From Streptomyces sp. NBC_01549 (GTDB lineage: Bacteria; Actinomycetota; Actinomycetes; Streptomycetales; Streptomycetaceae): a stretch of DNA of 64,000 nucleotides. Positions within the stretch are counted from its first letter, which is position 1. Every line of letters begins with the position of its first letter. The translations under genes were made by a program, and so were the position numbers. The stretch lies in NCBI RefSeq assembly GCF_026339955.1, contig NZ_JAPEPW010000001.1, positions 2,940,501-3,004,500 on the forward strand. Reading direction: 5' to 3'. Shown piece by piece: positions 8,693-17,102 of this stretch. The notes under the pieces were generated by a model. It saw only the letters and a program-made list of their open reading frames with translations, was not told the origin of the DNA and made no database searches.

Positions 8693-10204
8693 TCAGGCTC
8701 CGACGCCCTGGGCGAACTTGAAGTAGCGGTACGGGTCGTACTTCGCCTTCACGACCTTCAGCCGTGCGTAGTTCTCGGCGTAGTACGACTGCCGCCAGTC
8801 CGGCAGCTCCGCGTCCATCCAGTTCTGGTACGTCTCGCCGTTGGACAGCGGGTCGACGGTGTCGAACCCGTGGTCCACCCAGCTCGTGGCGACGGCCTGG
8901 GCCTCGGCGGTGACCTGGGCCGGGTCGTTGATCAGGACCCGGTAGTTGACGGAGAAGAGCGAGTCGCGGTGCACGTACGCCGTGTCGGTGCGGGCCGGAT
9001 CGTTGGCCGCGCCCCCGAAGAAGTGGAAGTCGAGGTAGCGGGACTGCCCGGCCCTGCGGTCGGCGTCGAAGGCCGTCACCACATCCGCCCAGCCGCTCTG
9101 CGCATAGGGCGCGCTGCCCAGCCGGGTCCGTTCCAGACCGAAGGCCGGCCGGGTGAGCACCCCGCTCGGGGACTTCCCGGCACGCTGGCACTGGTCCTGG
9201 GTCAGGGTGCTGCAGCCGAAGATCATCATCATGACCTGCTGGTACGTCATGACCGCGTCCTGGCGGGCCGTCACCGCGCCGGTCAGCGCCAGCAACCGGG
9301 CGGACTCCGCGGCCAGTTCGGCCGGGGTGCCGCGGGAGGCGAGGAAGACGTTGAGCGCCGGTACGGTGCCGGGCGCCGCGTCGGCCTGGACGAGGTAGGC
9401 GCCGCCGCCGATGGTGCGGGGGGCGTCCACCAGCCACTGGCCCACGCCGTGCAGCACGTCGGCCGCGCGGTCGTACGGGAAGATCAGGTTGCTGATCGCC
9501 ATCTGGTCGCCCTCGTGCGGGGTGACGGTGAAACGGGTGACGACGCCGAAGTTGCCGCCACCGCCGCCGCGGATCGCCCAGAAGAGGTCGGGGTGGCTGG
9601 TCGGGGAGGCGGTCACCACGCAACCGTCGGCGAGGACCACCTCGGCCGAGGTGATCGCGTCGCAGGCCATGCCCGTCGGGCGGGTCAGGAAGCCGAATCC
9701 GCCGCCCTGGAGGAAGCCGCCGGCCGACACGGTGGGGCAGCCGCCCTCGCTGACCACCAGGTTGTGCGGGGCGAGCGCGTTGAGTATCTCGACGTTCTTG
9801 GCGCCGGGACCGATGTCGACGGTGCCGCTGCCGACGGTGATCGCGTTGAGCCGCGACACGTCGATGATCAGGCCGGGCGTGGTCGAGTAGCCGGCGAAGC
9901 TGTGGCCGCCGCTGCGGACGGCGGACGGCAGTCCGTTGTCCTGGGCGAAGCGCAGCGCGACGGAGACGTCGGAGGAGCTGACGCAGTAGGCGACGGCCCG
10001 CGGGTTGACCGAGTCGAACTGGCCGAGTTCCAGCTGCTTGGCCACGCCGTAGGCGGAGTCGGTGGGCAGCACCAACTGTCCCTGGAGCTTGCCCGCGAGG
10101 GTGCTCCAGGGGGCGGAGGAGCCCGCGGAGACGGGGCTGTTGGGCAGGACGGCCAGGCCGACGGCGGCGGTTCCCGCACCGATCAGTGCTCTACGAGTGA
10201 TCAC
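8693..10204 (-). CDS. Secreted berberine-bridge-type FAD oxidase (AknOx/GilR-like)
   Basis: A 503-residue FAD-linked oxidase starting at GTG 10204. It begins with a twin-arginine signal (MITRRALIGAG) and an alanine-rich hydrophobic core, so export is expected. The PCMH FAD domain has SGGHSFAGYS, whose histidine is the usual 8-alpha attachment point. GGCPTVSAGGFLQGGGFG carries a cysteine at the position used for the second covalent bond. The BBE C-terminal motif is present near the stop (YDPYRYFKFAQGVG). AknOx and GilR of the same family oxidise late polyketide intermediates, so a final tailoring oxidation is likely. It stands alone, bounded by hairpins on both sides. Confidence 0.85.
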   Translation of the reverse strand: MITRRALIGAGTAAVGLAVLPNSPVSAGSSAPWSTLAGKLQGQLVLPTDSAYGVAKQLELGQFDSVNPRAVAYCVSSSDVSVALRFAQDNGLPSAVRSGGHSFAGYSTTPGLIIDVSRLNAITVGSGTVDIGPGAKNVEILNALAPHNLVVSEGGCPTVSAGGFLQGGGFGFLTRPTGMACDAITSAEVVLADGCVVTASPTSHPDLFWAIRGGGGGNFGVVTRFTVTPHEGDQMAISNLIFPYDRAADVLHGVGQWLVDAPRTIGGGAYLVQADAAPGTVPALNVFLASRGTPAELAAESARLLALTGAVTARQDAVMTYQQVMMMIFGCSTLTQDQCQRAGKSPSGVLTRPAFGLERTRLGSAPYAQSGWADVVTAFDADRRAGQSRYLDFHFFGGAANDPARTDTAYVHRDSLFSVNYRVLINDPAQVTAEAQAVATSWVDHGFDTVDPLSNGETYQNWMDAELPDWRQSYYAENYARLKVVKAKYDPYRYFKFAQGVGA

Positions 10205-10289
10205 GGATGTCCCAAGGTTCTAGGAAACGGTGGATGTAGGTGGAAGTCAGTGGGGGAGACGCAAAGAAGAAAGGAGAGGAACAAGGGGG

Positions 10290-10330
10290 CCGGCGCCGGG
10301 CCCACGGGGGGAGGGTGGGCCCGGCGCCGG
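10290..10330 (-). terminator. Terminator after the halogenase
   Basis: A perfect 15-base-pair stem (10290-10304 with 10316-10330) with an 11-base loop lies between the halogenase stop at 10424 and the oxidase start at 10204. It should end the 13.7-10.4 kb transcript. Confidence 0.8.
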
Positions 10331-10423
10331 ATCCGGGGGGAAGTGGCTCTGTGAAGGCGGGCCCGGGAGGCGGGGCCTTCGAGGTGAGGACTTCGAGGTG
10401 AGGATTTCGAGGCGGGGCCGAGG

Positions 10424-12124
10424 TCAGGACACCTTGCGGCCGCGCACCCCCTGCTTGACGACGCCGGCCAGCATCGAGCGGCCGAGGTCGCGCATCTCCT
10501 TGGGTCCGGAGGTGCTGGCCCACCACATGAACTTCATCATCGTGGGGGTGGTGGCCCGGAAGAACCGGAGGTCCTCGGGGCCCTTCCAGCCGAAGGGCGT
10601 GTTGACGGACTCGCAGTCGCGGATCGCCTCGAAGACGATGTCCGCGGCCTTGTCGCCGTCGATCTCGCCCGCCTCGTACCGCTCACAGGTCTCGGCGGTG
10701 ATGTCGAAGAGGACCTTGAAGGCGTGGCTGTCCGGCCACCACAGGCCGGTGTAGGGCGCCTTCTCCATCTCCTTGAAATGCCGGTCGTCACCGTCGAGCT
10801 GGAAGTTCTGGCGGGCCATGATCTGGCGCATGGTGGCCGGAGTGGTGAAGCAGGCCCACACCCGGAACACCGCGTTCCACAGCCGGAAGTGGCTGAAGGC
10901 GATGTACGAGCTGTTGACGATCTTGTCGTTGTACTCCAGGAGCCCCTGCTCCAGGCGCTCCACGTACTCGAAGCGCTCCTCGGTGAAGTCGTTCTCGCGC
11001 AGGGCGTCCAGGATCCGGTAGGCGAGGGCGTCGACGACCTCGAAGGTGTTGGACAGACCGCGCGAGTACAGCGGGTCGATGAAACCGGCCGCGTGCGACA
11101 TCAGGCACCAACGGGCGCCGATGGTGCGCTTGGAGGAGTACTGGAGGCGGTCGGTGGAGACCCACTCGCGGATCCGCTTGGCGCCCTCGAACTGCCGCTT
11201 CACGGCCGGGTACATGTCGAGGTAGTGGTTGAACTCCTCGTCCGGCGTCATGTCCTTCGGCTTGGGGTACAACCGCTCGTCGAAGGTCAGGCCGACACTG
11301 CAGGCCGGGTTCTTGGAGTCCTTGTAGTTGTCGAACGGGATGATCCAGAACCAGCCCCGCTCGATGAGGTGGTGCAGGGTGCCGCCGTGGAAGGGCGACT
11401 CGGCGGGCGGTCGCAGCGCCTCGGGGTAGTTGCACACGTCGTCGTAGGGCTTGATGCCGACGTAGTGCGTGAACAGGGAGCGCGCGTGGTGCTTGTGCCG
11501 GGGCGGGTTCTCGCGCAGGTCGAACTTCTGCGCGAGCGGGGAGCGGAAACCGCTCGCGTCGATCAGGTACTTGGCCCGGAAGACCTCGCCGTTCCTGCCG
11601 GTGATGGTGACGCCGTCGTCGTCGACGTCGAGGTCGGTGGCGAACCAGTTCTGGCGCAGCGTGCAGCCGTACTTGGCGGCGACGTTCAGGTAGTGCGAGT
11701 CCGTGTCCTGGCGGAAGAGGTGCACCGCCTCGGTGAGCATCTTCGGGATGACGAACATCGTCGCCTCACGCGGGTCCGGCTCGCGGTTCGGCCGGTGTGT
11801 GACGAAGCCGAAGCTCTGCTTGCGGCCGTGCGTCGGACCGATGTGCTCGGTCACCGCCTTCACGTCCAGCATGTGCTTGATCTCGGGCACGTCGTAGCGC
11901 ACGGCCAGAATGTGCAGCCACTCGACGAGCTGCGGGTTCTGGGACTCGCCGACGGCGAACCGGGGGTGCTGACCGGCGTCGATGAGCACCACGTTCGCGC
12001 CCTGGCGGGCCAGGATCGCTCCCATGATCGAGCCCGCGAGGCCCGACCCCAGGATGGCTACGTCGCATTCGGTCCACTCGGCGGCCTTGTCGGCCTTCTT
12101 CGCTTCCTCAGCCTTGGTGGGCAA
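10424..12124 (-). CDS. FAD-dependent halogenase
   Basis: A 566-residue flavin-dependent halogenase, predicted to chlorinate an aromatic carbon using FADH2, oxygen and chloride. The N-terminal GSGLAG (residues 26-31) binds FAD, VGESQNP (58-64) is the family GES motif, and GWFWIIP (257-263) matches the WxWxIP signature that separates halogenases from monooxygenases. The start is TTG 12124, supported by GAGGAG 7 bases upstream. The length is that of polyketide and phenol halogenases rather than of tryptophan halogenases. It follows the flavoprotein hydroxylase by 85 bases on the same transcript. Reduced flavin could come from the flavin reductase at 16.5 kb. The substrate position cannot be told from sequence. 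Confidence 0.9.
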   Translation of the reverse strand: MPTKAEEAKKADKAAEWTECDVAILGSGLAGSIMGAILARQGANVVLIDAGQHPRFAVGESQNPQLVEWLHILAVRYDVPEIKHMLDVKAVTEHIGPTHGRKQSFGFVTHRPNREPDPREATMFVIPKMLTEAVHLFRQDTDSHYLNVAAKYGCTLRQNWFATDLDVDDDGVTITGRNGEVFRAKYLIDASGFRSPLAQKFDLRENPPRHKHHARSLFTHYVGIKPYDDVCNYPEALRPPAESPFHGGTLHHLIERGWFWIIPFDNYKDSKNPACSVGLTFDERLYPKPKDMTPDEEFNHYLDMYPAVKRQFEGAKRIREWVSTDRLQYSSKRTIGARWCLMSHAAGFIDPLYSRGLSNTFEVVDALAYRILDALRENDFTEERFEYVERLEQGLLEYNDKIVNSSYIAFSHFRLWNAVFRVWACFTTPATMRQIMARQNFQLDGDDRHFKEMEKAPYTGLWWPDSHAFKVLFDITAETCERYEAGEIDGDKAADIVFEAIRDCESVNTPFGWKGPEDLRFFRATTPTMMKFMWWASTSGPKEMRDLGRSMLAGVVKQGVRGRKVS

Positions 12125-12209
12125 GACCGCACTCCTCTTTCTCGTTTCACGGACGGGTCGGATGGGTGGCGCGCGTCCTACTGGGGGGATCGGGATCGAC
12201 GAGAGGGAT

Positions 12210-13685
12210 TCAGGCGGCGGTGCCAGGCTCGCCGAACCACTGGGCGAGCGCGTCGGTCAGGCCGCCCGTGGAACCGTCGGCGCCGACCCAGGCGATGTAG
12301 CCGTCGGGGCGTACGAGGAGGTCGGCGGCCGGGGCGGCGGCGTCGGGCCGGGTGGCGGTGACGACGTCGACACGGTCGGACCAGGCGGCCGCGGCCTCGC
12401 GCAGCGCCGCGTTGTCGTGCAGGTCGAGGAGGACCGGGCGGCCCTGGTGCAGCAGCTCGTACGTGCTCGTCTTCTCGTCGCCGACCAGCAGTTCCTGGTC
12501 GGGCAGCCGGCGGCCGAGCAGCGGGTGACCGCCGTCGACAGCGCCGTAGGTGATGTCCAGGCCGGTGACCAGGCCGACGAGGTGACGTCGTACGTCCTCG
12601 ATCTGGACCAGCTCGGCGAACAGGTCGCGCAGCGGCTGGGCCTCGGGGCCGCCGAGGTAGAGGGTGCGCTGAACCAGGGTGTTGTGGACGATGCGGGCGC
12701 CGACCGGGTGGCGCTCGGAGTGGTAGGTATCGAGCAGGCCCTCGGGGGCGTGCCCCTTGACCGCGGCGGCGAGCTTCCAGCCGAGGTTGACCACGTCGCC
12801 GACGCCCGCGCTGATGCCCTGGGCGCCGATCGGCAGGTGGATGTGGGCGGCGTCGCCCGCGAGGAACACCCGGCCCTTGCGGTACTCGGCGGCGTGCCGG
12901 CTGGCGTCGGTGAAGTAGCTGGTCCACAGCTGCTTGGCACCGCTGATGTCCTCGCCGGTCACCCGCTGGAAGGCGGCGGCCACCTCCTCGAAGGTGGGCG
13001 GCTCCTGGGTGGGGCGGACACCGGCGCCGCGCTCGAAGACCACCACGCGGGTGGCGCCCGGTCCCAGCGGCAGGACCACGACCATGCCGGCCTCGCCGAC
13101 CTCACCGGTGGGGCGCAGCCGCAGCTGGACTCCGGCGACGTCCGCCATCTTCATCTCGATGGTGGCGCTGACGCCGGGGAAGTCGATCCCGGCCAGGTGG
13201 CGGACGGTGGAGCGGGCGCCGTCACAGCCGACGACGTACGCGGCGCGCAGCGTCTCGACGCCCGTGGGGCCCGCGACCTCGACCTGGACCCCGTTCTCGT
13301 CCTGCGTCAGACCGATGACCTCGTGGCCCCGGCGGACGTCGGCGCCCAGACCCACGGCCCACTTGTTGATGATGGCCTCGGTGCGCGACTGCGGAACACC
13401 GCGGACACCGAAATTACCGCCCTCGACAATGCGGTAGTCGATGGGGAGTCCACCGAAATGGCCGCCGGGTATGGTCTCCAGCGGACCGAAATCCTCGAGA
13501 AGTCCGCGCTGGCCGAATTCCTCGATCGTACGGGCGGAGAATCCCAGCGCACGGGACTGCTGCATCGGCTGTTCCAGCCGGTCGAGCACGATGACCGAGA
13601 GACCCGACAGGCGCAGTTCTCCCGCGAGCATGAGGCCCGAGGGTCCCGCTCCGGCAACGATCACATCGGCATTGAAGGCGTCCAT
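12210..13685 (-). CDS. FAD-dependent aromatic hydroxylase (PgaE/UrdE type)
   Basis: A 491-residue class A flavoprotein monooxygenase. GAGPSGLMLAGELRLSG is the FAD dinucleotide motif, GCDGARSTVRHLAGI is the DG motif, and GRVFLAGDAAHIHLPIGAQG is the GD motif binding the FAD ribityl chain. A thioredoxin-like C-terminal domain ends with RPDGYIAWVGADGS. It is closest in pattern to the angucycline hydroxylases PgaE, UrdE and JadH, and to its paralogue at 26.6 kb. ATG 13685 follows GGGAGAGGG. It is cotranscribed with the halogenase. The exact ring position is unknown. Confidence 0.88.
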   Translation of the reverse strand: MDAFNADVIVAGAGPSGLMLAGELRLSGLSVIVLDRLEQPMQQSRALGFSARTIEEFGQRGLLEDFGPLETIPGGHFGGLPIDYRIVEGGNFGVRGVPQSRTEAIINKWAVGLGADVRRGHEVIGLTQDENGVQVEVAGPTGVETLRAAYVVGCDGARSTVRHLAGIDFPGVSATIEMKMADVAGVQLRLRPTGEVGEAGMVVVLPLGPGATRVVVFERGAGVRPTQEPPTFEEVAAAFQRVTGEDISGAKQLWTSYFTDASRHAAEYRKGRVFLAGDAAHIHLPIGAQGISAGVGDVVNLGWKLAAAVKGHAPEGLLDTYHSERHPVGARIVHNTLVQRTLYLGGPEAQPLRDLFAELVQIEDVRRHLVGLVTGLDITYGAVDGGHPLLGRRLPDQELLVGDEKTSTYELLHQGRPVLLDLHDNAALREAAAAWSDRVDVVTATRPDAAAPAADLLVRPDGYIAWVGADGSTGGLTDALAQWFGEPGTAA

Positions 13686-13758
13686 ATTCCCTCTCCCGCT
13701 GGCGTTTTCTCCAGTATTCCGAGGGCTCCCGGGAAGCTGAATGGCCGCCGATACAGGA

Positions 13759-13778
13759 CTCTGACAAGTTCGTCAGAG
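13759..13778. promoter_or_regulatory. CTCTGAC inverted repeat upstream of hydroxylase/halogenase
   Basis: Arms CTCTGAC (13759-13765) and GTCAGAG (13772-13778) flank six bases, about 75 bases upstream of the hydroxylase start. The CTGAC element also occurs before the minimal PKS operon and the ABM oxygenase. Confidence 0.45.
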
Positions 13779-13827
13779 GCCTTGCAGCTACTGGGTGGTA
13801 CGGGGTGCCAACTACAGGCGGAGCATG

Positions 13828-13864
13828 CGAGAGGGTGCCGGAAGACTCTTCCGGCACCCTCTCG
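13828..13864 (-). terminator. Terminator after exporter/PPOX transcript
   Basis: A perfect 17-base-pair stem (13828-13844 with 13848-13864) has a three-base loop. It lies 36 bases past the PPOX stop and separates that transcript from the hydroxylase promoter. Confidence 0.88.
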
Positions 13865-13899
13865 CCCCGTATGCGCTCCGGGAGTTCGGTACAGGCCGT

Positions 13900-14295
13900 T
13901 CAGTACAGGCCCATCACGCGGTCGACCGCGATCTCGATGACCGCGAGGCCCGGGGGCTGCGGCGGCTGGGACCAGTACCGCTTGGCGTAGCGGCGCATCC
14001 CCTCCACCACCCGGGGCGGGTCGGTGGAGACGGTGGCCGGGCCCTCCAGGGTGATCCAGCGGGGTCCGACCAGCTGGCACACGGCGGCCCGGCCACCGGC
14101 CCTGGCTAACAGGTTGCGCGACTTGCGGCGGTGCACCGTGGTCATCACCCGGGCCAGGCCCGCCTCACCGTCCCAGGTGAACCGTACGGGCGCGACGTGC
14201 GGCGTGCCGTCCGGGCGAAGGGTGGTGAGGGTGCACAGGGCGTTCTCGGCGAGGAACTCCTCCGCCGCGGCGGACAGGGGCAGGGGCTTGGACAT
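13900..14295 (-). CDS. PPOX-class F420-dependent oxidoreductase
   Basis: A 131-residue split beta-barrel protein of the pyridoxamine-oxidase-like class. CTLTTLRPDGTPHVAPVRF and ITLEGPATVSTDPP are family segments, and RRKSRNLLARAGGRAA matches the basic phosphate-binding helix of F420-binding members. It could reduce a quinone or enone of the polyketide with F420H2. It follows the exporter by 48 bases on the same strand. The codon at 14109-14107 is TTA, so its translation should depend on the bldA tRNA. Confidence 0.78.
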   Translation of the reverse strand: MSKPLPLSAAAEEFLAENALCTLTTLRPDGTPHVAPVRFTWDGEAGLARVMTTVHRRKSRNLLARAGGRAAVCQLVGPRWITLEGPATVSTDPPRVVEGMRRYAKRYWSQPPQPPGLAVIEIAVDRVMGLY

Positions 14296-14343
14296 GGCCG
14301 GGTCCGTTCTTCCGTCGTCCGACTTCGGTCTTCTGGTCTGCCG

Positions 14344-15837
14344 TCAGGCGTGCGCGGGGACGGCCGCGGACTGCTCGGAGGACCTGGTGAACGGGAGCAG
14401 CACCAGGGTCACCACGAAGGCGGCCGCGGCGAAGCAGGCACCCACGAGGAAGGCGTCGTGGAAGACGGTCGTACGGGCCTCCTGGACCAGGGCGGGAACA
14501 CCGTGGGCCTTGGCCGTCAGCTCGTCGACCCGGCGGAAGGCGTAGGTCGCCGCGACCGCGAGGCCGAGCGCGCCGCCGACTTCCTGGGCGGTGTTGATGA
14601 GACCGGCGGCCAGACCCGACTCGCGCTCCTCGATCCCCGCGAACGCGGAGACCTGCAGCGGGACGAAGGACATTCCGAGGCCGAGGCCCATCAGGACGAA
14701 GGCGGGCAGCACGTCCGTCAGGTAGGAGGCGTCGGACGGGGCACGCCACAGCAGCATCATGCCGGTCGCGGCGAGCGCGAGGCCGACCAGCAGGACGGGC
14801 TTGGCGGCGACCTTGGTGACGACCTGGGAGGCGACGCCGGCGCCGACGGCGGTGAGCACCGCGAGCGGCACGTACGCGAAGCCGGTCTTGACGGCGGAGT
14901 AGTCCAGGACCTGCTGCATGAAGAGGCTGGCGAAGAAGAACAGGGTGACGCAGGTGCCGAGCAGCAGGATGGCGATGCCGTTGGCGGCGCGCAGCGAGGG
15001 GCGGCGGAAGATGCCGAGCGGCATCAGCGGCTCCTTGGCGCGGCGCTCGATGACGATGAAGGAGGCGAGCAGGATCGCGGAGAGGACGAACCCGCCGACG
15101 ACCCGTCCGGTCGGGACATTGGAGTCGGAGACGGTCTGACCGAGGGTGAAGATCAGCAGGACCAGGCCGGCGGTGAGGGTGACCGCACCGGCGACGTCGA
15201 AGGACTTGCTGCGCTGGGCGGAGCGGCTCTCGCCGACGACCATCGGGGCGACCAGGGCGCCGATGACGCCGATCGGGACGTTGATGAAGAAGATCCAGCG
15301 CCAGCCGGGCCCATCGGTGAGCAGACCGCCGAGGGTGACACCGGCGACGGCGGCGAGACCGCTGAGGGCGCCCCAGGCACCGAGCGCCTTGTTGCGGGCC
15401 GGGCCCTCCTCGAAGTTGTTGGTCAGCAGGCTCAGCGCGGCGGTGGCGATGAACGCGGCCCCCAGACCCTGGGCGCCGCGGGCGCCGATCAGCATCGCGG
15501 CGTTCTGCGAGACCCCGGCGAGCAGCGAGGAACCGGCGAACAGGAGCAGACCGGTCTGCAGCATCCGGCGGCGGCCGAGGGTGTCGGCGAGCCGGCCGGT
15601 CAGCAGCAGGAAGCCGCCGAGGAGCATGCCGTAGGTGGTGACGACGTACTGGAGAGCGGTGGTGGAGATGTTGAGCTCGTCCTCGATGGTCGGCAGGGCG
15701 ACGTTCACGATCGACACGTCGAGGAAGGTCATGAAGCCGGCCAGGCAGAGGAAGGCCAGGATGAGGCCGGGGCGGCGAGCCGGCCCGGACTCGCCCGCCG
15801 CCTTGGCGGGGCTGTGGGTGGACTCTTGGATGGACAT
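14344..15837 (-). CDS. DHA2-type MFS drug exporter
   Basis: A 497-residue transporter with about 14 hydrophobic segments. MTFLDVSIVNVALPTIEDEL is the DHA2 motif in TM1, GGFLLLTGRLADTLGRRRM is motif A, and GVTLGGLLTDGPGWRWIFF is the antiporter motif C region. ATG 15837 (MSIQE) follows GGGAG by 4-5 bases. It is divergent from an HxlR gene, with a TAGGTACCTA palindrome between them, which suggests induction by the exported compound. It is the likely self-resistance pump of the cluster. Confidence 0.88.
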   Translation of the reverse strand: MSIQESTHSPAKAAGESGPARRPGLILAFLCLAGFMTFLDVSIVNVALPTIEDELNISTTALQYVVTTYGMLLGGFLLLTGRLADTLGRRRMLQTGLLLFAGSSLLAGVSQNAAMLIGARGAQGLGAAFIATAALSLLTNNFEEGPARNKALGAWGALSGLAAVAGVTLGGLLTDGPGWRWIFFINVPIGVIGALVAPMVVGESRSAQRSKSFDVAGAVTLTAGLVLLIFTLGQTVSDSNVPTGRVVGGFVLSAILLASFIVIERRAKEPLMPLGIFRRPSLRAANGIAILLLGTCVTLFFFASLFMQQVLDYSAVKTGFAYVPLAVLTAVGAGVASQVVTKVAAKPVLLVGLALAATGMMLLWRAPSDASYLTDVLPAFVLMGLGLGMSFVPLQVSAFAGIEERESGLAAGLINTAQEVGGALGLAVAATYAFRRVDELTAKAHGVPALVQEARTTVFHDAFLVGACFAAAAFVVTLVLLPFTRSSEQSAAVPAHA

Positions 15838-15930
15838 GTCACTCCCTAGGAGCATGAGGATTCTCGGACGGGGACGTGCAGGGAGGTACTGGCTTTGCTG
15901 GCTTCTCGGAAGCTAGCATCCTGAGTAAAG

Positions 15931-15940
15931 TAGGTACCTA
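15931..15940. promoter_or_regulatory. TAGGTACCTA operator, copy 2
   Basis: A perfect ten-base palindrome in the spacer between the exporter and the HxlR gene, with GAGGAAAGTG directly after it as at 6897-6906. The position fits autoregulation by the HxlR protein and control of the exporter. Confidence 0.65.
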
Positions 15941-15974
15941 GAGGAAAGTGACTTCCCGGAAGGTGATGGTCGGA

Positions 15975-16451
15975 ATGAAGAACACAGCCACGCAGGGCCG
16001 TACGGCCGCGAGCGGCGCCGCCGACGCGCCCGGCACGCCGGTCATGACCAGCCCCGAAGCCGCGCACGCGGCCGCCGCCGGCACCCCCCAGAGGTGCCCG
16101 ATCGCCCCGGTCCTCGACATCGTGTTCAGCCGCTGGACCACGCCGATCCTGTGGACGCTGAACGCCTTCGGCACCCAGCGCTTCGTGGAACTGCACCGCA
16201 ACATCGGCACCATCACGCCGAAGGTGCTGACGCAGCGGCTGCGTCAGCTGGAGCGGGACGGGCTGGTGATCCGCACGTACTACCCGGAGGTGCCGCCCCG
16301 CGTGGAGTACGAGATCAGCGACCTGGGACGGACCCTGGCCCCGCTGTTCGCCTCGCTCTTCGACTGGTCGACCGGCCACCTGCCGCTGGTGGAGCAGGCG
16401 CGGCAGGCCTTCGACGAGGCGGAGGAGCAGGCCGCGGCCCGCCACCACTGA
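15975..16451 (+). CDS. HxlR-family regulator of the exporter
   Basis: About 158 residues. A flexible Ala-rich N-terminus of 40 residues precedes the HxlR domain: CPIAPVLDIVFSRWTTPILWTLNAFGTQRF, then GTITPKVLTQRLRQLERDGLVIRTYYPEVPPRVEYEIS. The cysteine at the head of the domain is conserved in the family. The start is uncertain among GTG 15948, ATG 15966 and ATG 15975. The last was chosen because GGAAGG at 15957-15962 gives workable spacing. It is divergent from the DHA2 exporter and probably represses it until the polyketide or a quinone binds. Confidence 0.82.
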   Translation: MKNTATQGRTAASGAADAPGTPVMTSPEAAHAAAAGTPQRCPIAPVLDIVFSRWTTPILWTLNAFGTQRFVELHRNIGTITPKVLTQRLRQLERDGLVIRTYYPEVPPRVEYEISDLGRTLAPLFASLFDWSTGHLPLVEQARQAFDEAEEQAAARHH

Positions 16452-16465
16452 GCCGGGCAGGCCCT

Positions 16466-16990
16466 TCAGCTCCATGCCGGCGTCCTCATGGAGCCCTGGA
16501 AGAAGATCAGCGGGTCCTCCTGTTCGGCTTCGGAGGGCGCGCGCAGACCGACGACCTCGCCGAGCAGGATGGTGTGGTCGCCGCCGTCGTACTCGGTGAC
16601 CAGCCGGCACTCCAGATGCGCGAGCGCCTCGCTGAGCACCGGCAGGTCCAGGACGGACCTGTGGTGCGGCACCTCCTCGATCCGGGCGGTCCGCCGGCCG
16701 GCGAACGCCCAGGCCACGGGCTCCTGCCGCTGTGTCAGGAAGTTCACGACGAAACCGCCGGACTCCTGGACCACGGGCAGCAGCCGGGAGTCGTCGTGCA
16801 GGCAGATGAGCACCAGCGCCGGCTCAAGGGAGACCGAGGTGAAGGAGTTCACCGTGGCGCCCGTGGCGTTGTCGCCGCTGCCCGAGGTGATGACCGTGAC
16901 ACCGGTGGCGAAGTGCCCGCACACGGTGCGCAGCGCGCGGCCGTCGACCGGACCGAGCTGCTCGGGGATGGCTTGCGAAACGGGGATCAC
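16466..16990 (-). CDS. Flavin reductase (HpaC/ActVB type)
   Basis: A 174-residue flavin-reductase-like protein of the split-barrel FMN-binding fold. RTVCGHFATGVTVITSG and NSFTSVSLEPALVLICLHDDS are the family FMN-binding segments, and GDHTILLGEVVGL closes the domain. It reduces free FMN or FAD with NAD(P)H for separate oxygenases. Three enzymes here could use its product: the halogenase, the ABM oxygenase and possibly a two-component hydroxylase. It is the last gene of the SnoaL-antiporter-reductase unit. Confidence 0.88.
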   Translation of the reverse strand: MIPVSQAIPEQLGPVDGRALRTVCGHFATGVTVITSGSGDNATGATVNSFTSVSLEPALVLICLHDDSRLLPVVQESGGFVVNFLTQRQEPVAWAFAGRRTARIEEVPHHRSVLDLPVLSEALAHLECRLVTEYDGGDHTILLGEVVGLRAPSEAEQEDPLIFFQGSMRTPAWS

Positions 16991-16997
16991 GACAGCC

Positions 16998-17098
16998 CTC
17001 TCGTTCTCGGATACGGGGTTACGGAGTTACGCGGTTACGGAGTTCGGGGTTACCGGAGTTGCGGGGGTGCCTGAGTTACGGGGGTACCGGGGACGTTC
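16998..17098. repeat. Imperfect GTTACGGA short tandem repeats
   Basis: The spacer between the antiporter and flavin reductase repeats variants of GTTACGGAGT with a period of about 9-11 bases. No gene fits it. Confidence 0.7.
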
Positions 17099-17102
17099 CT
17101 GA

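Noticed and set aside
15846..16610. 254-residue minus-strand frame over the HxlR gene
   Set aside because: Antisense to a strong HxlR match. Its SHFPLGTYF end only reflects the shared operator block.
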